Positions 27,082 to 36,622 of a DNA stretch of 64,000 nt are shown one piece after another. Source of the DNA: Chryseobacterium indologenes (GTDB lineage: Bacteria; Bacteroidota; Bacteroidia; Flavobacteriales; Weeksellaceae). The notes below the pieces were generated by a model, which was not told the origin of the DNA, did not search any database, and was given only the letters and a program-made list of their open reading frames with translations. The number at the start of each line of letters is the position of its first letter. The first letter of the stretch is position 1. The stretch is from contig DJTE01000032.1 in NCBI GenBank assembly GCA_002439165.1, positions 69,290 to 133,289 on the forward strand. The letters run 5' to 3'. A program made the position numbers and the translations under genes.

Positions 27082-27780
27082 TTACCGGGCCAGGTAAAAA
27101 TCTATATCCGATTCTTCAAATACGATTCCTGTGAGCTGCTTTTCCTCTATTTGGAGCCTGAGTCTTTCAGAAACGTATTTTAATCCCGAAAAAGGAAACT
27201 GAAGCATATCGGAAGAGTAATTCAATGCTAACTTTACAGGAATTAACTCAAAAGCAAAACCTTTTTCTTTTCTTAAAAGTCTTCCTTTTTCTTTGTAATC
27301 CTCAAATGATAAAACTGTTACCTTTTCTCCTCCGGTTCTCATAGAAGGTGCAGAATGATCAGCAATGAATATGGATTGGGTAAAGTCCACAATATCAGAT
27401 GTCCTTGTAAAGTCTAAAAAGTAATAATTTAACGGCTTTTCATGAACAGAAACGGTTGTTTCATAAACTTTAACATTACTTATGATAAAAGAGGTCAGTA
27501 TTTCGTGGAATGCATTACTTACAAAAAATCCCTGCGATGCAAAAAATAAACTGCTCATGAAGTCTGTAATTTTAGCATTACCGTCTGCTTTAAACTTATG
27601 CAGATCTGTTCCTTCCGGGATATACGTCAGCCCTTTATACTGGTACTGATCTGTTCTTTCGCTGCTGTTGTTTTCAGGATCAATAAAACCATTGATCTGG
27701 CTGTTTGAATATTCAGGCAGACGGCCCGTGATTGCGGGATCAACAGAGTAGCTGATTTTGTAAAACTTTACTTTCTTCAT
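27082..27780 (-). CDS. Imm11-like immunity protein
   Basis: 232 residues starting MKKVKFYKISYSVDPAITG. It is closest to the gene at 38835: both have INFIDPENNS-type text followed by (S)ERT and Y.Y.GL, KFKAD..AK(I/V)TD, S.FIAD..(S/A)P..R(S/T)GG and a shared tail LTGIVFEE.DI.FY. No signal peptide. It stands alone on the minus strand between two plus-strand regulatory genes. Predicted toxin-immunity role; no cognate toxin nearby. Confidence 0.6.
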   Translation of the reverse strand: MKKVKFYKISYSVDPAITGRLPEYSNSQINGFIDPENNSSERTDQYQYKGLTYIPEGTDLHKFKADGNAKITDFMSSLFFASQGFFVSNAFHEILTSFIISNVKVYETTVSVHEKPLNYYFLDFTRTSDIVDFTQSIFIADHSAPSMRTGGEKVTVLSFEDYKEKGRLLRKEKGFAFELIPVKLALNYSSDMLQFPFSGLKYVSERLRLQIEEKQLTGIVFEESDIDFYLAR

Positions 27781-28073
27781 TATGCTGAACTGGAAAATGT
27801 TTAAAATTAAAAAAAATTGACGGTTAAATCCTGTGGCTTTACCAGGGAAGTATTTGGAACCATAAAAAAGCTTCAGATTTATTTAAGAATAAAAACAGTG
27901 AAGGTATTTCCGCTTCGGATTCCGAAATCCGGCCTGCTGTACACCTGGAATTGATATATTGATTTAAAAACATGAGAAAAATTGAAATAAAGACGGGGAA
28001 AAAGAAATATGACTAGGTAAAAGTGTCTAAAATACTTATTTTTGGGACTTAAATATATTCTTCCACTTTCTTT

Positions 28074-30026
28074 ATGTACAAAACTAAACTGATAACCACA
28101 GCTGTATTCCTGTTTTTCATGGCTTCAGGTTCCTTTGCCCAGGACAGGGCCATTGACTCTCTGAAAAGAATACTGCAGAACTCCAGAATACACGATACCG
28201 CCAAGCTGACGGGCATAGGCACTGTCATGGATCAGATACCTGCCAATGATAAAAGGGCACAGGAACTGAATGAGATCATGGGAAAACTGGCTTTAAAGAA
28301 CTTAAAAAATGCCAACCCGCAGGAGCTGCACGTAAAATATACCAAATACCTGGCTGCCTATTATTCCAATTTAGGAGGGCAGTATACCGTGAAAAGGGAT
28401 CTGGTGAAAACGGTGTCCTATCTGGATAAAAGCATGGCACTCTTTAAATCCGTGGGGGCATACTACGAAATGAATTATGTGTTGGTGAGCAAAGGAATTT
28501 TCTATTCCCAGATTAATGATAAGGAAAAAGCCATACAGTGTCTGTTCACCGCGTTAAAATACTTTGAGAAAGATCCTGAAGAGAATGAGGAAGGCATTTC
28601 CTACGTAAACAATACACTGGCAACCCTGTACGGAGATCAGAAAATGTACGACAAGGCTATTGCGTATTCAAAAAAAACCATTGACTATATTAATTCCAGG
28701 AAAAAACCGGCCGGAGATGATGAATACCGTCTGAGTGAAGCACAGCTGAACTGCGGTACATTTTATCTGTCTTCAAAACGATATGAAGAGGCACTCAGCT
28801 ATTTTAATAAAGCACTTGTTTATTTTAAGAAAGTGGACAACGGCCCTTATACTAGCATATGCCTGAGTAAAATTGCACAGGTGAAAATGGAGCAGGGCAA
28901 ATACCCGGAAGCGGAAACCTATCTGAAACAGGCCCTGGAAAATAATGATGATGAATTGTCAAAAGCCAATGCCTACATCAATCTGGGAGATCTGTATTAC
29001 CGGCAGAAAGATTTTATCAGATCAGAATCCCTTTTATCAGAAGGTTTTCTCATGAGTAAGAAAGTCAAAAATTTACAGCTTCAGGAAATTGCCGCAGGTT
29101 TGCTGCTGAAAGTTCTCAAACAGAACAATAACTTCAAAAAAGCACTGGAAATCTATGAATTTCAGGCAAAACTGAACGATTCCAGCAAAACCGAAGCTTC
29201 TAAAAATGCACTGGCCCAGCAACAGCTTAAATACAGCTATGAGAAAAAAGAATTAAATTTAAAACTGGAAGCTGAAAAGAAGGAAGCTGCCCAGAACAAC
29301 TGGCTGATAGCACTGTCGGGAACCTTGCTGCTGGTATTGGTTGGAGGCTTTCTTTATTACAGGAACAACCGGCAGAAGCAGAAAATTGCGGTTCTTGAAA
29401 AAGACAGGATAAAGCAGAAGCTTTTGCTTTCCCAGATGAACCCTCATTTTATTTTCAATTCAATAGACAATATTCAGAGTCTTATTATCAATAAGAAAGA
29501 AACCGTTGCGGTATCCTATCTGGACAGCTTTTCCAAACTGACAAGGCAGATTCTTGAAAACTCCAATGAGAATTATATTTCGCTGAAAGAAGAAGTGGAT
29601 ATGATTGAAAATTATTTATCCATACAGCAGCTTCTTTATAATAACAGGTTCGATTTCAGTATCGAGGTTGAAAAAATATCCGATCCGGAATCTCTTTTTA
29701 TGCCCCCGATGCTGGTACAGCCGTTTATAGAAAATTCTATTAAACACGGGATTAAAAATAAAACGGAAAAAGGCATGATTGAAATGGTTTTTTCGTTCAG
29801 CCAGGAAAAATTATTTTTTGAAATCACCGATAATGGTTCAGGCTTTAATGGCGAAAAAAAGCAGTCCGGACATAAATCGATGGCGATGAAAATTACCAGG
29901 GAAAGGCTGCTGAATTATACCCGGAACAAAAATTTTGACATTATATCAGAAAACAGGGTAGATGCGGAAGGAAATCTGAAAGGTGCAAAGGTTATGTTTG
30001 AAATACCTTATATTTGTGAAAACTAA
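28074..30026 (+). CDS. TPR-containing LytS/YehU-type sensor histidine kinase
   Basis: 650 residues. Signal peptide MYKTKLITTAVFLFFMASGS; TPR repeats at about 40-380; a transmembrane segment at about 408-430 (WLIALSGTLLLVLVGGFLYY); a His-kinase domain with the phospho-acceptor in SQMNPHFIFNSIDNIQSL (His near 459); and an ATPase N-box QPFIENSIKHGIKN near 550. This is the PF06580-type kinase paired with LytTR regulators in Bacteroidota. Its stop lies 7 bp before the regulator gene, so the two are an operon. Confidence 0.9.
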   Translation: MYKTKLITTAVFLFFMASGSFAQDRAIDSLKRILQNSRIHDTAKLTGIGTVMDQIPANDKRAQELNEIMGKLALKNLKNANPQELHVKYTKYLAAYYSNLGGQYTVKRDLVKTVSYLDKSMALFKSVGAYYEMNYVLVSKGIFYSQINDKEKAIQCLFTALKYFEKDPEENEEGISYVNNTLATLYGDQKMYDKAIAYSKKTIDYINSRKKPAGDDEYRLSEAQLNCGTFYLSSKRYEEALSYFNKALVYFKKVDNGPYTSICLSKIAQVKMEQGKYPEAETYLKQALENNDDELSKANAYINLGDLYYRQKDFIRSESLLSEGFLMSKKVKNLQLQEIAAGLLLKVLKQNNNFKKALEIYEFQAKLNDSSKTEASKNALAQQQLKYSYEKKELNLKLEAEKKEAAQNNWLIALSGTLLLVLVGGFLYYRNNRQKQKIAVLEKDRIKQKLLLSQMNPHFIFNSIDNIQSLIINKKETVAVSYLDSFSKLTRQILENSNENYISLKEEVDMIENYLSIQQLLYNNRFDFSIEVEKISDPESLFMPPMLVQPFIENSIKHGIKNKTEKGMIEMVFSFSQEKLFFEITDNGSGFNGEKKQSGHKSMAMKITRERLLNYTRNKNFDIISENRVDAEGNLKGAKVMFEIPYICEN

Positions 30027-30033
30027 TTCAGCC

Positions 30034-30801
30034 ATGCTAAGAGCCATCGTTATTGATGATAATGAAGAGATCAGACAGAAGAACAGTACTTTGATTAAGG
30101 ATAACTGCCCGAATATCAGTGTTGTCGGACAGGCGGATTCTGTTGAATCCGGAATGAAAATAATCAGAGAACTGTCTCCCGATATTGTTTTTCTGGATAT
30201 AGAAATGCCTGACGGTACCGGCTTTGATCTGCTTCAGAAGCTAAGTCCCATTACATTTAAGGTAATATTCATTACAGGATACGAAGATTTTGCCATAAAA
30301 GCCTTCCGTTTTTCTGCGATCGACTATTTACTGAAGCCACTTAACGCCGGAGAACTGGTTGAAGCAGTAAAAAAAGCCGAAGAATCATTGAACAAGGGTA
30401 TTTTTGATATGAAGCTCAGTAATCTGTTTGCCAATCTGGAACGCCCGAAGAACCTCCAGAACCTGATCCTTAAAACCGCAGATAAGATCTATTCTGTGAA
30501 TGTTCAGGATATTGTCAACTGCGAGTCGGATAAAAACTATACCACGTTTTATTTCATCAACGCTCCCAAACTGGTGGTTTCTACCAATCTGAAGGAATAC
30601 GAAAATATGCTGTCTCCGTTTAATTTTTTCAGAACGCACCAGTCGCATTTAATCAATATGGCTTATTTTGATCATTTTATCAAAACCGATGGAGGCAATA
30701 CCATTATTATGAAAAACAAAACAGCCATACCGCTTTCGGTACGGAAAAAAGAAGAATTTTTAATGCTTCTGGATAATCTCTGTCAAAGCTTCGAACTTTA
30801 A
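30034..30801 (+). CDS. LytTR-family response regulator
   Basis: 255 residues. I use the ATG at 30034 because the receiver then starts correctly (MLRAIVIDDNEEI). The phosphorylation site is D55 in VFLDIEMP, with the acidic pair D8/D9 and K-containing IDYLLKPL. The LytTR DNA-binding domain occupies about 150-250 (ILKTADKIYSVNVQDIV to HQSHLINM). It is the partner of the upstream histidine kinase. A direct-repeat site typical of LytTR binding follows at 30942-30968, before the gene at 31075. Confidence 0.9.
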   Translation: MLRAIVIDDNEEIRQKNSTLIKDNCPNISVVGQADSVESGMKIIRELSPDIVFLDIEMPDGTGFDLLQKLSPITFKVIFITGYEDFAIKAFRFSAIDYLLKPLNAGELVEAVKKAEESLNKGIFDMKLSNLFANLERPKNLQNLILKTADKIYSVNVQDIVNCESDKNYTTFYFINAPKLVVSTNLKEYENMLSPFNFFRTHQSHLINMAYFDHFIKTDGGNTIIMKNKTAIPLSVRKKEEFLMLLDNLCQSFEL

Positions 30802-30941
30802 AAAAACTCTCTGAAATTAACAATAAGCAAGCTGATCTTTTGACCTTATCCGGAAGATCGGGAAGGAAGTTATTTATCCCGTTGTCCGGCCTCTGTTTTC
30901 TTAATCCGGGAGCTGTTTTATAAAACCGGCCCGGAGTTTCA

Positions 30942-30968
30942 ACGAATTTCCCCGGATTCTCTACGAAT
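30942..30968 (+). promoter_or_regulatory. Candidate LytTR binding site, two ACGAAT direct repeats
   Basis: ACGAAT occurs at 30942-30947 and again at 30963-30968, exactly 21 bp apart (two helical turns), each preceded by TTC-A/T sequence. LytTR regulators are known to bind direct repeats with about this spacing. The site lies just after the regulator gene and about 110 bp before the membrane-protein gene at 31075. Confidence 0.5.
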
Positions 30969-31074
30969 GTTCATCCGGTAAAATCTGAAAAAACTTTTGT
31001 TTTATTTTTGAAAAGTGCTTTAGCAAAGCATATAGCAATATTATTAACCATTATTTAAATTAAACAACAATTTT

Positions 31075-31614
31075 ATGAGAGTATTAACTTTAATCTTTAT
31101 GATTCTTGCCTTTATAATAGGAGGCGCTTTATCTGTATTTCAGTTTAAGTGTATAGAAAGCAGAATGGGAACCGATGGTGATTCTGAGAAATTAGATCAG
31201 GTTTACACCCTTGTCGATAATGCGCAAAAAGAAATTGATGAATTAAAGAAACAGGGAGTAGATGTTACCAAGATAGATGATCCGCAGATTCAGGAAAGCC
31301 TGGATATCATTGCCAAAACACCTCCGAGATGGAAAGTGGAATACGCAGGGAAATTAGGGATCCTGCTGGCTGTTCTGGCTTTTGCAATGGTAATTGTAGC
31401 CTTTATGAAAAAAGAGGTGGTAACAAAACTGAGTATAGCGGTCGTAATTCTTGCCCTTGTGGTATGGTTCAGTGCACCGGATATCGCAGCAGGTAAATAC
31501 TCCGGAATGAATCCTAAAACACTTGCTTTAATTGCACTGGTAGCCTTAGCGGTTTCATCTGCGTGTGCTTTTATGAGCTATAAGTTATATTTAAAAAAGA
31601 AAGTGACTGCCTAA
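31075..31614 (+). CDS. Four-helix membrane protein
   Basis: 179 residues. Hydrophobic segments lie at about 4-24, 94-112, 118-134 and 148-168. A soluble, Lys/Asp-rich loop lies between the first two (residues about 30-90, with NAQKEIDELKKQGVDVTKI). I do not recognise the family. Its position behind a candidate LytTR site and directly after the kinase/regulator pair suggests it is the regulon target, as is common for LytTR systems that control one nearby membrane protein. Confidence 0.7.
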   Translation: MRVLTLIFMILAFIIGGALSVFQFKCIESRMGTDGDSEKLDQVYTLVDNAQKEIDELKKQGVDVTKIDDPQIQESLDIIAKTPPRWKVEYAGKLGILLAVLAFAMVIVAFMKKEVVTKLSIAVVILALVVWFSAPDIAAGKYSGMNPKTLALIALVALAVSSACAFMSYKLYLKKKVTA

Positions 31615-31761
31615 GCAGCAATACTCTGACCTCTGTTTTAAAACTGTAACAGAACAAAGAGTAATACCTGTACTGTTTCAGCCTTTTGATAAGAACATAA
31701 CTTTTCCCGGATTAACCGGTGATTTTAGAATCCGAAATTCAATGAATTTAAGACGGTCAGA

Positions 31762-31793
31762 AAAACTAAAAAACTAAAAAACTAACTAAAACT
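31762..31793 (+). repeat. AAAAAACT octamer repeat in the leader of the next gene
   Basis: About three tandem copies of AAAAAACT followed by AACTAAAACT run up to the ATG at 31794. Such runs can change length by slippage. Confidence 0.55.
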
Positions 31794-32060
31794 ATGGATA
31801 CTTTATCAATAATAGGCATGATATTAATGTTTCTTGGATTTGCGGGCGCAGCCTGGGCAGCAGTACTTTATGTACTGTCCCTGAGCGCAGTGGCGGGAAC
31901 CAGGCTTTCAAAGAAGGTGGGAACAGCCAATGATAAGACAGACGAATATCTTGAAACAGGAAAAGCAATGTCGAATAATCTGTTAAAAAAACTGATCTGG
32001 AGGCTGGCAATAGGCTGCCTGGGCTGGCTTATGTTTTATATTGCAACAGGTCATTTTTAA
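31794..32060 (+). CDS. Small two-helix membrane protein
   Basis: 88 residues with an N-terminal transmembrane segment (IIGMILMFLGFAGAAWAAVL), a polar middle (KKVGTANDKTDEYLETGKAM) and a C-terminal segment (LIWRLAIGCLGWLMFYIATG). The gene at 32299 is a truncated relative. Function unknown. The octamer repeats immediately upstream place the start in an AT-rich leader. Confidence 0.65.
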   Translation: MDTLSIIGMILMFLGFAGAAWAAVLYVLSLSAVAGTRLSKKVGTANDKTDEYLETGKAMSNNLLKKLIWRLAIGCLGWLMFYIATGHF

Positions 32061-32298
32061 ACTGAGGACCTGTATGCTGGCAGCGTCCGGAATACCATAC
32101 GAAACCTGAGGGGGTAAAAGCTATAAAAAAACCATGAAAACCAATGCTGCCTCTGTTTCCGTTATCATATGATGATGCTCAGGAGCTATATAACTGAAAT
32201 TACCTTGCAGCCTCTTCCTTCCGGTTTCAGGTCTTTTATCTCAAATAGATCAATCTGTATCATGTTGAATTTTAGATTTTTGAGATGAAACTAAAGGA

Positions 32299-32532
32299 AT
32301 GGAAATGAGTGCTTTATCAACAACAGACATAATCCTGCTGCTTTCTGGCCTGGCCAATGCAGTCTGGATTATGTTTCTTTATGTATTATCCCAAAGGGAA
32401 GCAGCAGAAAATGAAATTTCAAAGAAAAAAGAAGTAGTTCATAAGAAAAAATACAGCTGTTCTGAAAAAATGAAACTCATATCAAATGATTTATTTAAAA
32501 AACTGATGCGGACCCTGCAACAGACTGCCTGA
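32299..32532 (+). CDS. Truncated paralogue of the membrane protein at 31794
   Basis: 77 residues. It shares the N-terminal segment ending LYVLS, the SKK motif and the S(N)(N/D)L(L/F)KKL(I/M) run with its neighbour, then ends at MRTLQQTA. Aligning the DNA with the 31794 copy shows CTGGCAA there against CTGCAA here: losing one G shifts frame and leads to an early TGA, removing the second transmembrane helix. It is either a decaying duplicate or a shortened variant. The ATG at 32305 is an alternative start. Confidence 0.5.
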   Translation: MEMSALSTTDIILLLSGLANAVWIMFLYVLSQREAAENEISKKKEVVHKKKYSCSEKMKLISNDLFKKLMRTLQQTA

Positions 32533-32716
32533 CTTGATCTGAAAGAATGCCTGATAATGCTGAAACATCAAAACCGGAAAAATGACTGCCGGAAAAGCAG
32601 GATAATCAAAAATTGAAATGTATCTTTATGAAACTTATCTGGGAATATCCCGGATTGAAAAAGAATTTTGAAAAAATAGAAAATATCCGGATAAAAAAGG
32701 GTGAAATATTTATATG

Positions 32717-32980
32717 ATGAAGGTAAAAAGAATAATGTATGCTCCGTCGGCAGTTACGCAGTTCACTTACAGGTTCAATAAAGAAAATAATACCCATATC
32801 GAACATACAGATGAGGTTATAGAAGGTTCTCCTTTTGTAACGGTTGATTTTAAAGAAACCAGCCGGGAATTGGTGTTTGAATACTCTTACGGATTAGGCT
32901 GCATTCAGAATTATTTAGCCGCAGAAAGGCTGCAATTATTACCGCTGGCAGATTATCCTTTTCCTCCTGAAACGGAATAG
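32717..32980 (+). pseudogene. N-terminal fragment of the gene family at 41946
   Basis: 87 residues matching the first 85 or so residues of the 208-residue protein at 41946-42572: K.IMYA.(A/S)V.QFTY(R/K)FNKENNTHIE, FVT(I/V)DFKET, FEY(S/T)Y.LG.IQNYLA and YPFPPE. It then stops (ETE) where the full-length copy continues DDKNIANFHQ. No downstream remainder is visible. It may still make a small protein, but relative to its paralogue it lacks 60% of the length. Confidence 0.65.
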
Positions 32981-33028
32981 GCCCCGGATGGTAAAAGCAA
33001 TATCAGGGACACAGGAATTTCAGATACA

Positions 33029-33514
33029 ATGGAGAACATATTTAATTGGTACAGTGCAATACGGGAAAAAAGTGATTATACGGCTGATGATTTACCCGGT
33101 TTTAGCGAAACAGAATTCAAAGATCTGGTTATCAGTAGTCTTAACCTGGATGATCTGATTTCTGTAAAATCCCGGTACAGCCATGTCGAATTTAATGATA
33201 CATCACTTTATTCGGCGTATTTTGTTCAGACGTCATTTCAGGAATGCATCTTTCAGAATGTTGATTTTACGAAATCCAACTTCAATAATACCACATTTAC
33301 ATCATGTACTTTTATTTCCTGTTCTTTTTTCGGTGCCGAAATAATGGAAGCCGAAATTACAGGATGCCGTTTCACCGGATGTGATTTTACAGATATTATT
33401 TTTTGTGATAATATGATCAGTCATAGCCGGTTTGAGGTCACCGTTCATTCTTTCCCGGTCATTAATGATAATACTGAAAAAGATGTTGTCTGGGTACTGG
33501 ATGAAAAAACGTAA
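33029..33514 (+). CDS. Pentapeptide-repeat-like protein, copy 1
   Basis: 161 residues. From about residue 50 the sequence runs in five-residue turns with a central F or L: VEFNDTSLYSAYFVQTSF, ECIFQNVDFTKSNFNNTTF, CTFISCSFFGAEI, CRFTGCDFTDIIF. Pentapeptide proteins form a right-handed beta helix, and some mimic DNA to protect gyrase. Here it lies in an immunity-like island and is followed 61 bp later by a paralogue. N-terminal residues 1-50 are helical. Confidence 0.75.
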   Translation: MENIFNWYSAIREKSDYTADDLPGFSETEFKDLVISSLNLDDLISVKSRYSHVEFNDTSLYSAYFVQTSFQECIFQNVDFTKSNFNNTTFTSCTFISCSFFGAEIMEAEITGCRFTGCDFTDIIFCDNMISHSRFEVTVHSFPVINDNTEKDVVWVLDEKT

Positions 33515-33575
33515 AATATCTTATTAATATTATAAAGGAGAGCAGGGAAATGTCCGGATCTGTAAATCAATAAAG

Positions 33576-34139
33576 ATGGAAAATATAAAAACAAAAATAC
33601 AGCTGCATCAGCAATGGCTTCACGGTACGGGCGGAAAGCAGCTGGATATAGCCCATGAAGAATTTAATGATCTCAGCCTGAAAGATGAAGATATGAACAC
33701 GGCGGTATTCAGTAATACAAAATTTATATCCGGTACTTTCAGCAATCTGAATCTGGGAGGCAGTTCCTTCTTTAACTGTACTTTTTCTTCCGTCAGTTTT
33801 GAACATTCTTTTTTAAGGAAATGCGAGTTTCATGAATGTACGTTTATCAACTGTGCTTTTTTGGAAAATGAAATAACGAAAGCTGAATTTTATGATGCGG
33901 TCATAGAATCCTGTACTTTCAATAAAGTAAAACTGGGATGGAGCTATTTTGGAAATTGTTGCCTGTCAGATACCGCTTTTGAATCAGCAGAACTGGATGG
34001 CTTAATGTTTATCGACAGTAAATTTAAAGCCGTAAATTTCAAAAATGCAAAATTCAATACTACTTATCCTGTGAAAATTAATGATAATGCACACATTACG
34101 ACTATTGATCAGTTGAACACTGTAATTAAGAATTATTAA
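33576..34139 (+). CDS. Pentapeptide-repeat-like protein, copy 2
   Basis: 187 residues with the same layout as the gene at 33029. Repeats run FSNLNLGGSSFFNCTFSS, FEHSFLRKCEFHECTF, CAFLENEITKAEFYDA, CTFNKVKLGWSYFGNC, TAFESAELDGLMFIDS. The C-terminal tail DNAHITTIDQLNTVIKNY is helical. It lies 26 bp before the 308-residue gene, likely in the same transcript. The Cys-rich turns (ECTF, NCTF, SCTF) also occur in copy 1 and support duplication. Confidence 0.75.
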   Translation: MENIKTKIQLHQQWLHGTGGKQLDIAHEEFNDLSLKDEDMNTAVFSNTKFISGTFSNLNLGGSSFFNCTFSSVSFEHSFLRKCEFHECTFINCAFLENEITKAEFYDAVIESCTFNKVKLGWSYFGNCCLSDTAFESAELDGLMFIDSKFKAVNFKNAKFNTTYPVKINDNAHITTIDQLNTVIKNY

Positions 34140-34165
34140 AAAACGAATAACAATACAAGCCAACC

Positions 34166-35092
34166 ATGACTTTTGAAGAAATTAAACAACGGATCCTTAA
34201 TGCAGAGAAACTGCATATAAAAAAATTTAAGGAATCATTAAAACAGGCCGGATTGTCTCATGTGTTGCAGTACTGTTTTCCCCATTTTCATATTAATGAT
34301 AAAAGGAAGGTCTATTCTTATACCGTAGAACTGCTTTTTGACATCGAATACAATGAATATCTGTATTGGGAAGGCAAACACTTAATCAGTGTAAATCCGG
34401 AGACGGGAGAAAAAGGAATTTTGATCGACTACTCCTATGAAGCCATCTTAATATATCAGTCAGAATCACCTCTGCCTACCCTGGAAGATGATCCTACTAT
34501 TATAACAGATCTCCCGGCAGCAGAAATCAGGGATATTCTGAAGACTAAAAAGCTGGTTATTCAGGAGTATTTCAGCCCGCTTTATTATATTGAAGAACCC
34601 GTACCTCCTCAAAAATATCCTATGCCGGATAAAACATTAAATCCTCTGCAGCTGTTTATCAACGATCAGGAAACGGATCCCTGTACGATCTTATACGATG
34701 AGTTTTATTACAGAAAATATTCTGAGAGTAAAGAAATACGTCCGTTTGAACTCCATATTGAACTGAATGATTTTAATGAAAGAATGCAGCCTAAATATGC
34801 GGAACTGCTGAATGAACTAATGGCAGATGATCTGCTGGTGAATGAAAACTATGCCCTGGAATTATTTGAAAACCTTACGGAGTACCCTTCCTATGAAGAC
34901 ATTCTGGGTGATACCCTGGATATGAAAGAAAAAATGAACTTTCTGGATCCTTTTTTTATATCACAGATTTTTAATGAATACTTTTGGGGAAACAATAGAG
35001 ATAATTGGTCCTGGGTGATAAGAGAGGTGTTCTATTTTAATAAAAATGAAGATAAAATTATAATTAAAGGTAACGCCCAGAGAGTAGATTAA
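34166..35092 (+). CDS. Unrecognised cytoplasmic protein
   Basis: 308 residues starting MTFEEIKQRILNAEKLHIKK, without a signal peptide. The first half has charged helices and short strands (YTVELLFDIEYNEYLYWEG, GILIDYSYEAILIYQSES). A Pro-rich turn EEPVPPQKYPMPDKTL separates it from an acidic second half ending IIKGNAQRVD. It is in the immunity-like island after the pentapeptide pair. No family recognised. Confidence 0.6.
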   Translation: MTFEEIKQRILNAEKLHIKKFKESLKQAGLSHVLQYCFPHFHINDKRKVYSYTVELLFDIEYNEYLYWEGKHLISVNPETGEKGILIDYSYEAILIYQSESPLPTLEDDPTIITDLPAAEIRDILKTKKLVIQEYFSPLYYIEEPVPPQKYPMPDKTLNPLQLFINDQETDPCTILYDEFYYRKYSESKEIRPFELHIELNDFNERMQPKYAELLNELMADDLLVNENYALELFENLTEYPSYEDILGDTLDMKEKMNFLDPFFISQIFNEYFWGNNRDNWSWVIREVFYFNKNEDKIIIKGNAQRVD

Positions 35093-35219
35093 ATTTAGTT
35101 ATAAAGTAAATCAACCTTGAAAATAAAAAATGAATCAGGAAAAGTTGTATCCTTTGCACGGATTTCGGTTCCTAATTTTTAATTCAACAACATTAACTTC
35201 AGTAAAAACAGAATAAACT

Positions 35220-35798
35220 ATGCAAGATTTAAACGAAATCCTGTTGAATTTAAAAAGCAATGATTCTGAAGTTATAGAAAAAGCCCTGGATGATTTAGCC
35301 AAATCAGGATATGAACGTTCTTTGGAATGTATTCTCCCTTTTTTAACGCATCATTCAAAAGAAGTAAGAGAAACCGCTGTATTTAATCTTGGAGAAATAA
35401 AGGATGAAAAAGCAATTCCCTACATTATAGACACCGCAAAAAATGAGGAAGAATCCGTAAGAATGTTTGCTATATTGGCTTTAGATAATTATAGAAGTGA
35501 TGCAATATTAAAAGTTCTGCTTGAGGAAGTAAAACGGGCCAAAGTATCTGCTTCCCCTAAACAGCGGGTTGCTGAACAACTAAAGAATTATCCTTGTAAA
35601 GAAGCTCAGGAAGCATTAATATTTTTAATTCTCAATGATGAAAATCCATATATATTTATCCCGGCAACAGACTCTTTATTTTCAATGAATGATAAAAATT
35701 TACTGGATATCTGGAAAGAAATAGACGCATTATACAATCATGATTATGTAAATTCGGTTGCCAGGAAAGCAATACAAGATATAGAAAACAGATCGTAA
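35220..35798 (+). CDS. HEAT-repeat protein
   Basis: 192 residues built of paired helices of the HEAT type: SEVIEKALDDLAKSG, HSKEVRETAVFNLGEIKDEK, EESVRMFAILALDNYRSD, KQRVAEQLKNYPCKEA and VNSVARKAIQDIENRS. The pattern ...RE.A...LG.I.D..AI.. is diagnostic. HEAT proteins bind other proteins, and small ones are frequent among immunity proteins. No signal peptide. The 275-bp gap on its right holds no supported gene. Confidence 0.75.
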   Translation: MQDLNEILLNLKSNDSEVIEKALDDLAKSGYERSLECILPFLTHHSKEVRETAVFNLGEIKDEKAIPYIIDTAKNEEESVRMFAILALDNYRSDAILKVLLEEVKRAKVSASPKQRVAEQLKNYPCKEAQEALIFLILNDENPYIFIPATDSLFSMNDKNLLDIWKEIDALYNHDYVNSVARKAIQDIENRS

Positions 35799-36073
35799 GG
35801 TGTAATTAACTTAGATCATAATCTCAAACGAAAATAGGCCCGGTTGCCGCGCTTCCACCGGATAAAACCACATTTGTTCATTTGCTCAAAAACATACTAT
35901 ACTTTAGATTAAATTTGAATAACAAATAGTTTAGCAAGGGTATAGAGATAAAAACTGACCAGCAGATATATGTCATAACGTTTATAGCTTCAAACCAGCC
36001 CGAACCAAAAATTCTGCTCCCGGCTGATGTTGATTTAAAAAACACTGATCTTTTGAATAATTAAAATAAAACG

Positions 36074-36622
36074 ATGACAGATCATGAAGAAATTCTGAAC
36101 ATACTATCCAACAAAGATAGTGATGCATTACAAAATTGGATAGATAACGGAGGAGACTCAAAATTAATTATCCGTGACAAGAGTTTAATACAGCGTATTA
36201 TAGATGAAATTGAAAAAGACGATGAAGAGGATGTTTACTTAATAATATTAGAAATTTTAATTAAAAACGGGGCTGATGTAAATTATTTTGATGATATATG
36301 TAACTCAGCAGTCTTTGATCTGGTCAGATTAAATAAACCGGCATTATTAAAACTGATTTTAGAAAATGGAGCCACCATCAATCTTATAGATGACGAATCA
36401 GAAACCCCGTTGATCAGTGCGGCCTTAGATCAGAATTTTGAAGTAATGAAGTTATTGTTACCTTATGCAGATCAGGAGTTTATTAACAGATCAGGCTCTT
36501 TTCATGCAAAAACATCTTTAGGATTGGCTTTTTATTATGGACATTTAGAGATGATAGAATTATTGCTGCAATACAAAGCTGATCCCTTTTGTAAACGACG
36601 GAGAAGGCTATTTAACCATTGA
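36074..36622 (+). CDS. Ankyrin-repeat protein, frameshifted near its C-terminus
   Basis: 182 residues with ankyrin helices and turns: LEILIKNGADVNYFDD, PALLKLILENGATINLID, DESETPLISAALDQNFEVMK, and a last repeat GHLEMIELLLQYKADPF. The frame then runs through CKRRRRLFNH and stops. Removing one T from the TTTT at 36587-36590 restores a natural continuation VNDGEGYLTIENIPKETDEH, 35 codons long, to a TAA at 36696-36698. So the gene carries a one-base insertion (or the sequence has an error). Immunity-like context. Confidence 0.75.
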   Translation: MTDHEEILNILSNKDSDALQNWIDNGGDSKLIIRDKSLIQRIIDEIEKDDEEDVYLIILEILIKNGADVNYFDDICNSAVFDLVRLNKPALLKLILENGATINLIDDESETPLISAALDQNFEVMKLLLPYADQEFINRSGSFHAKTSLGLAFYYGHLEMIELLLQYKADPFCKRRRRLFNH

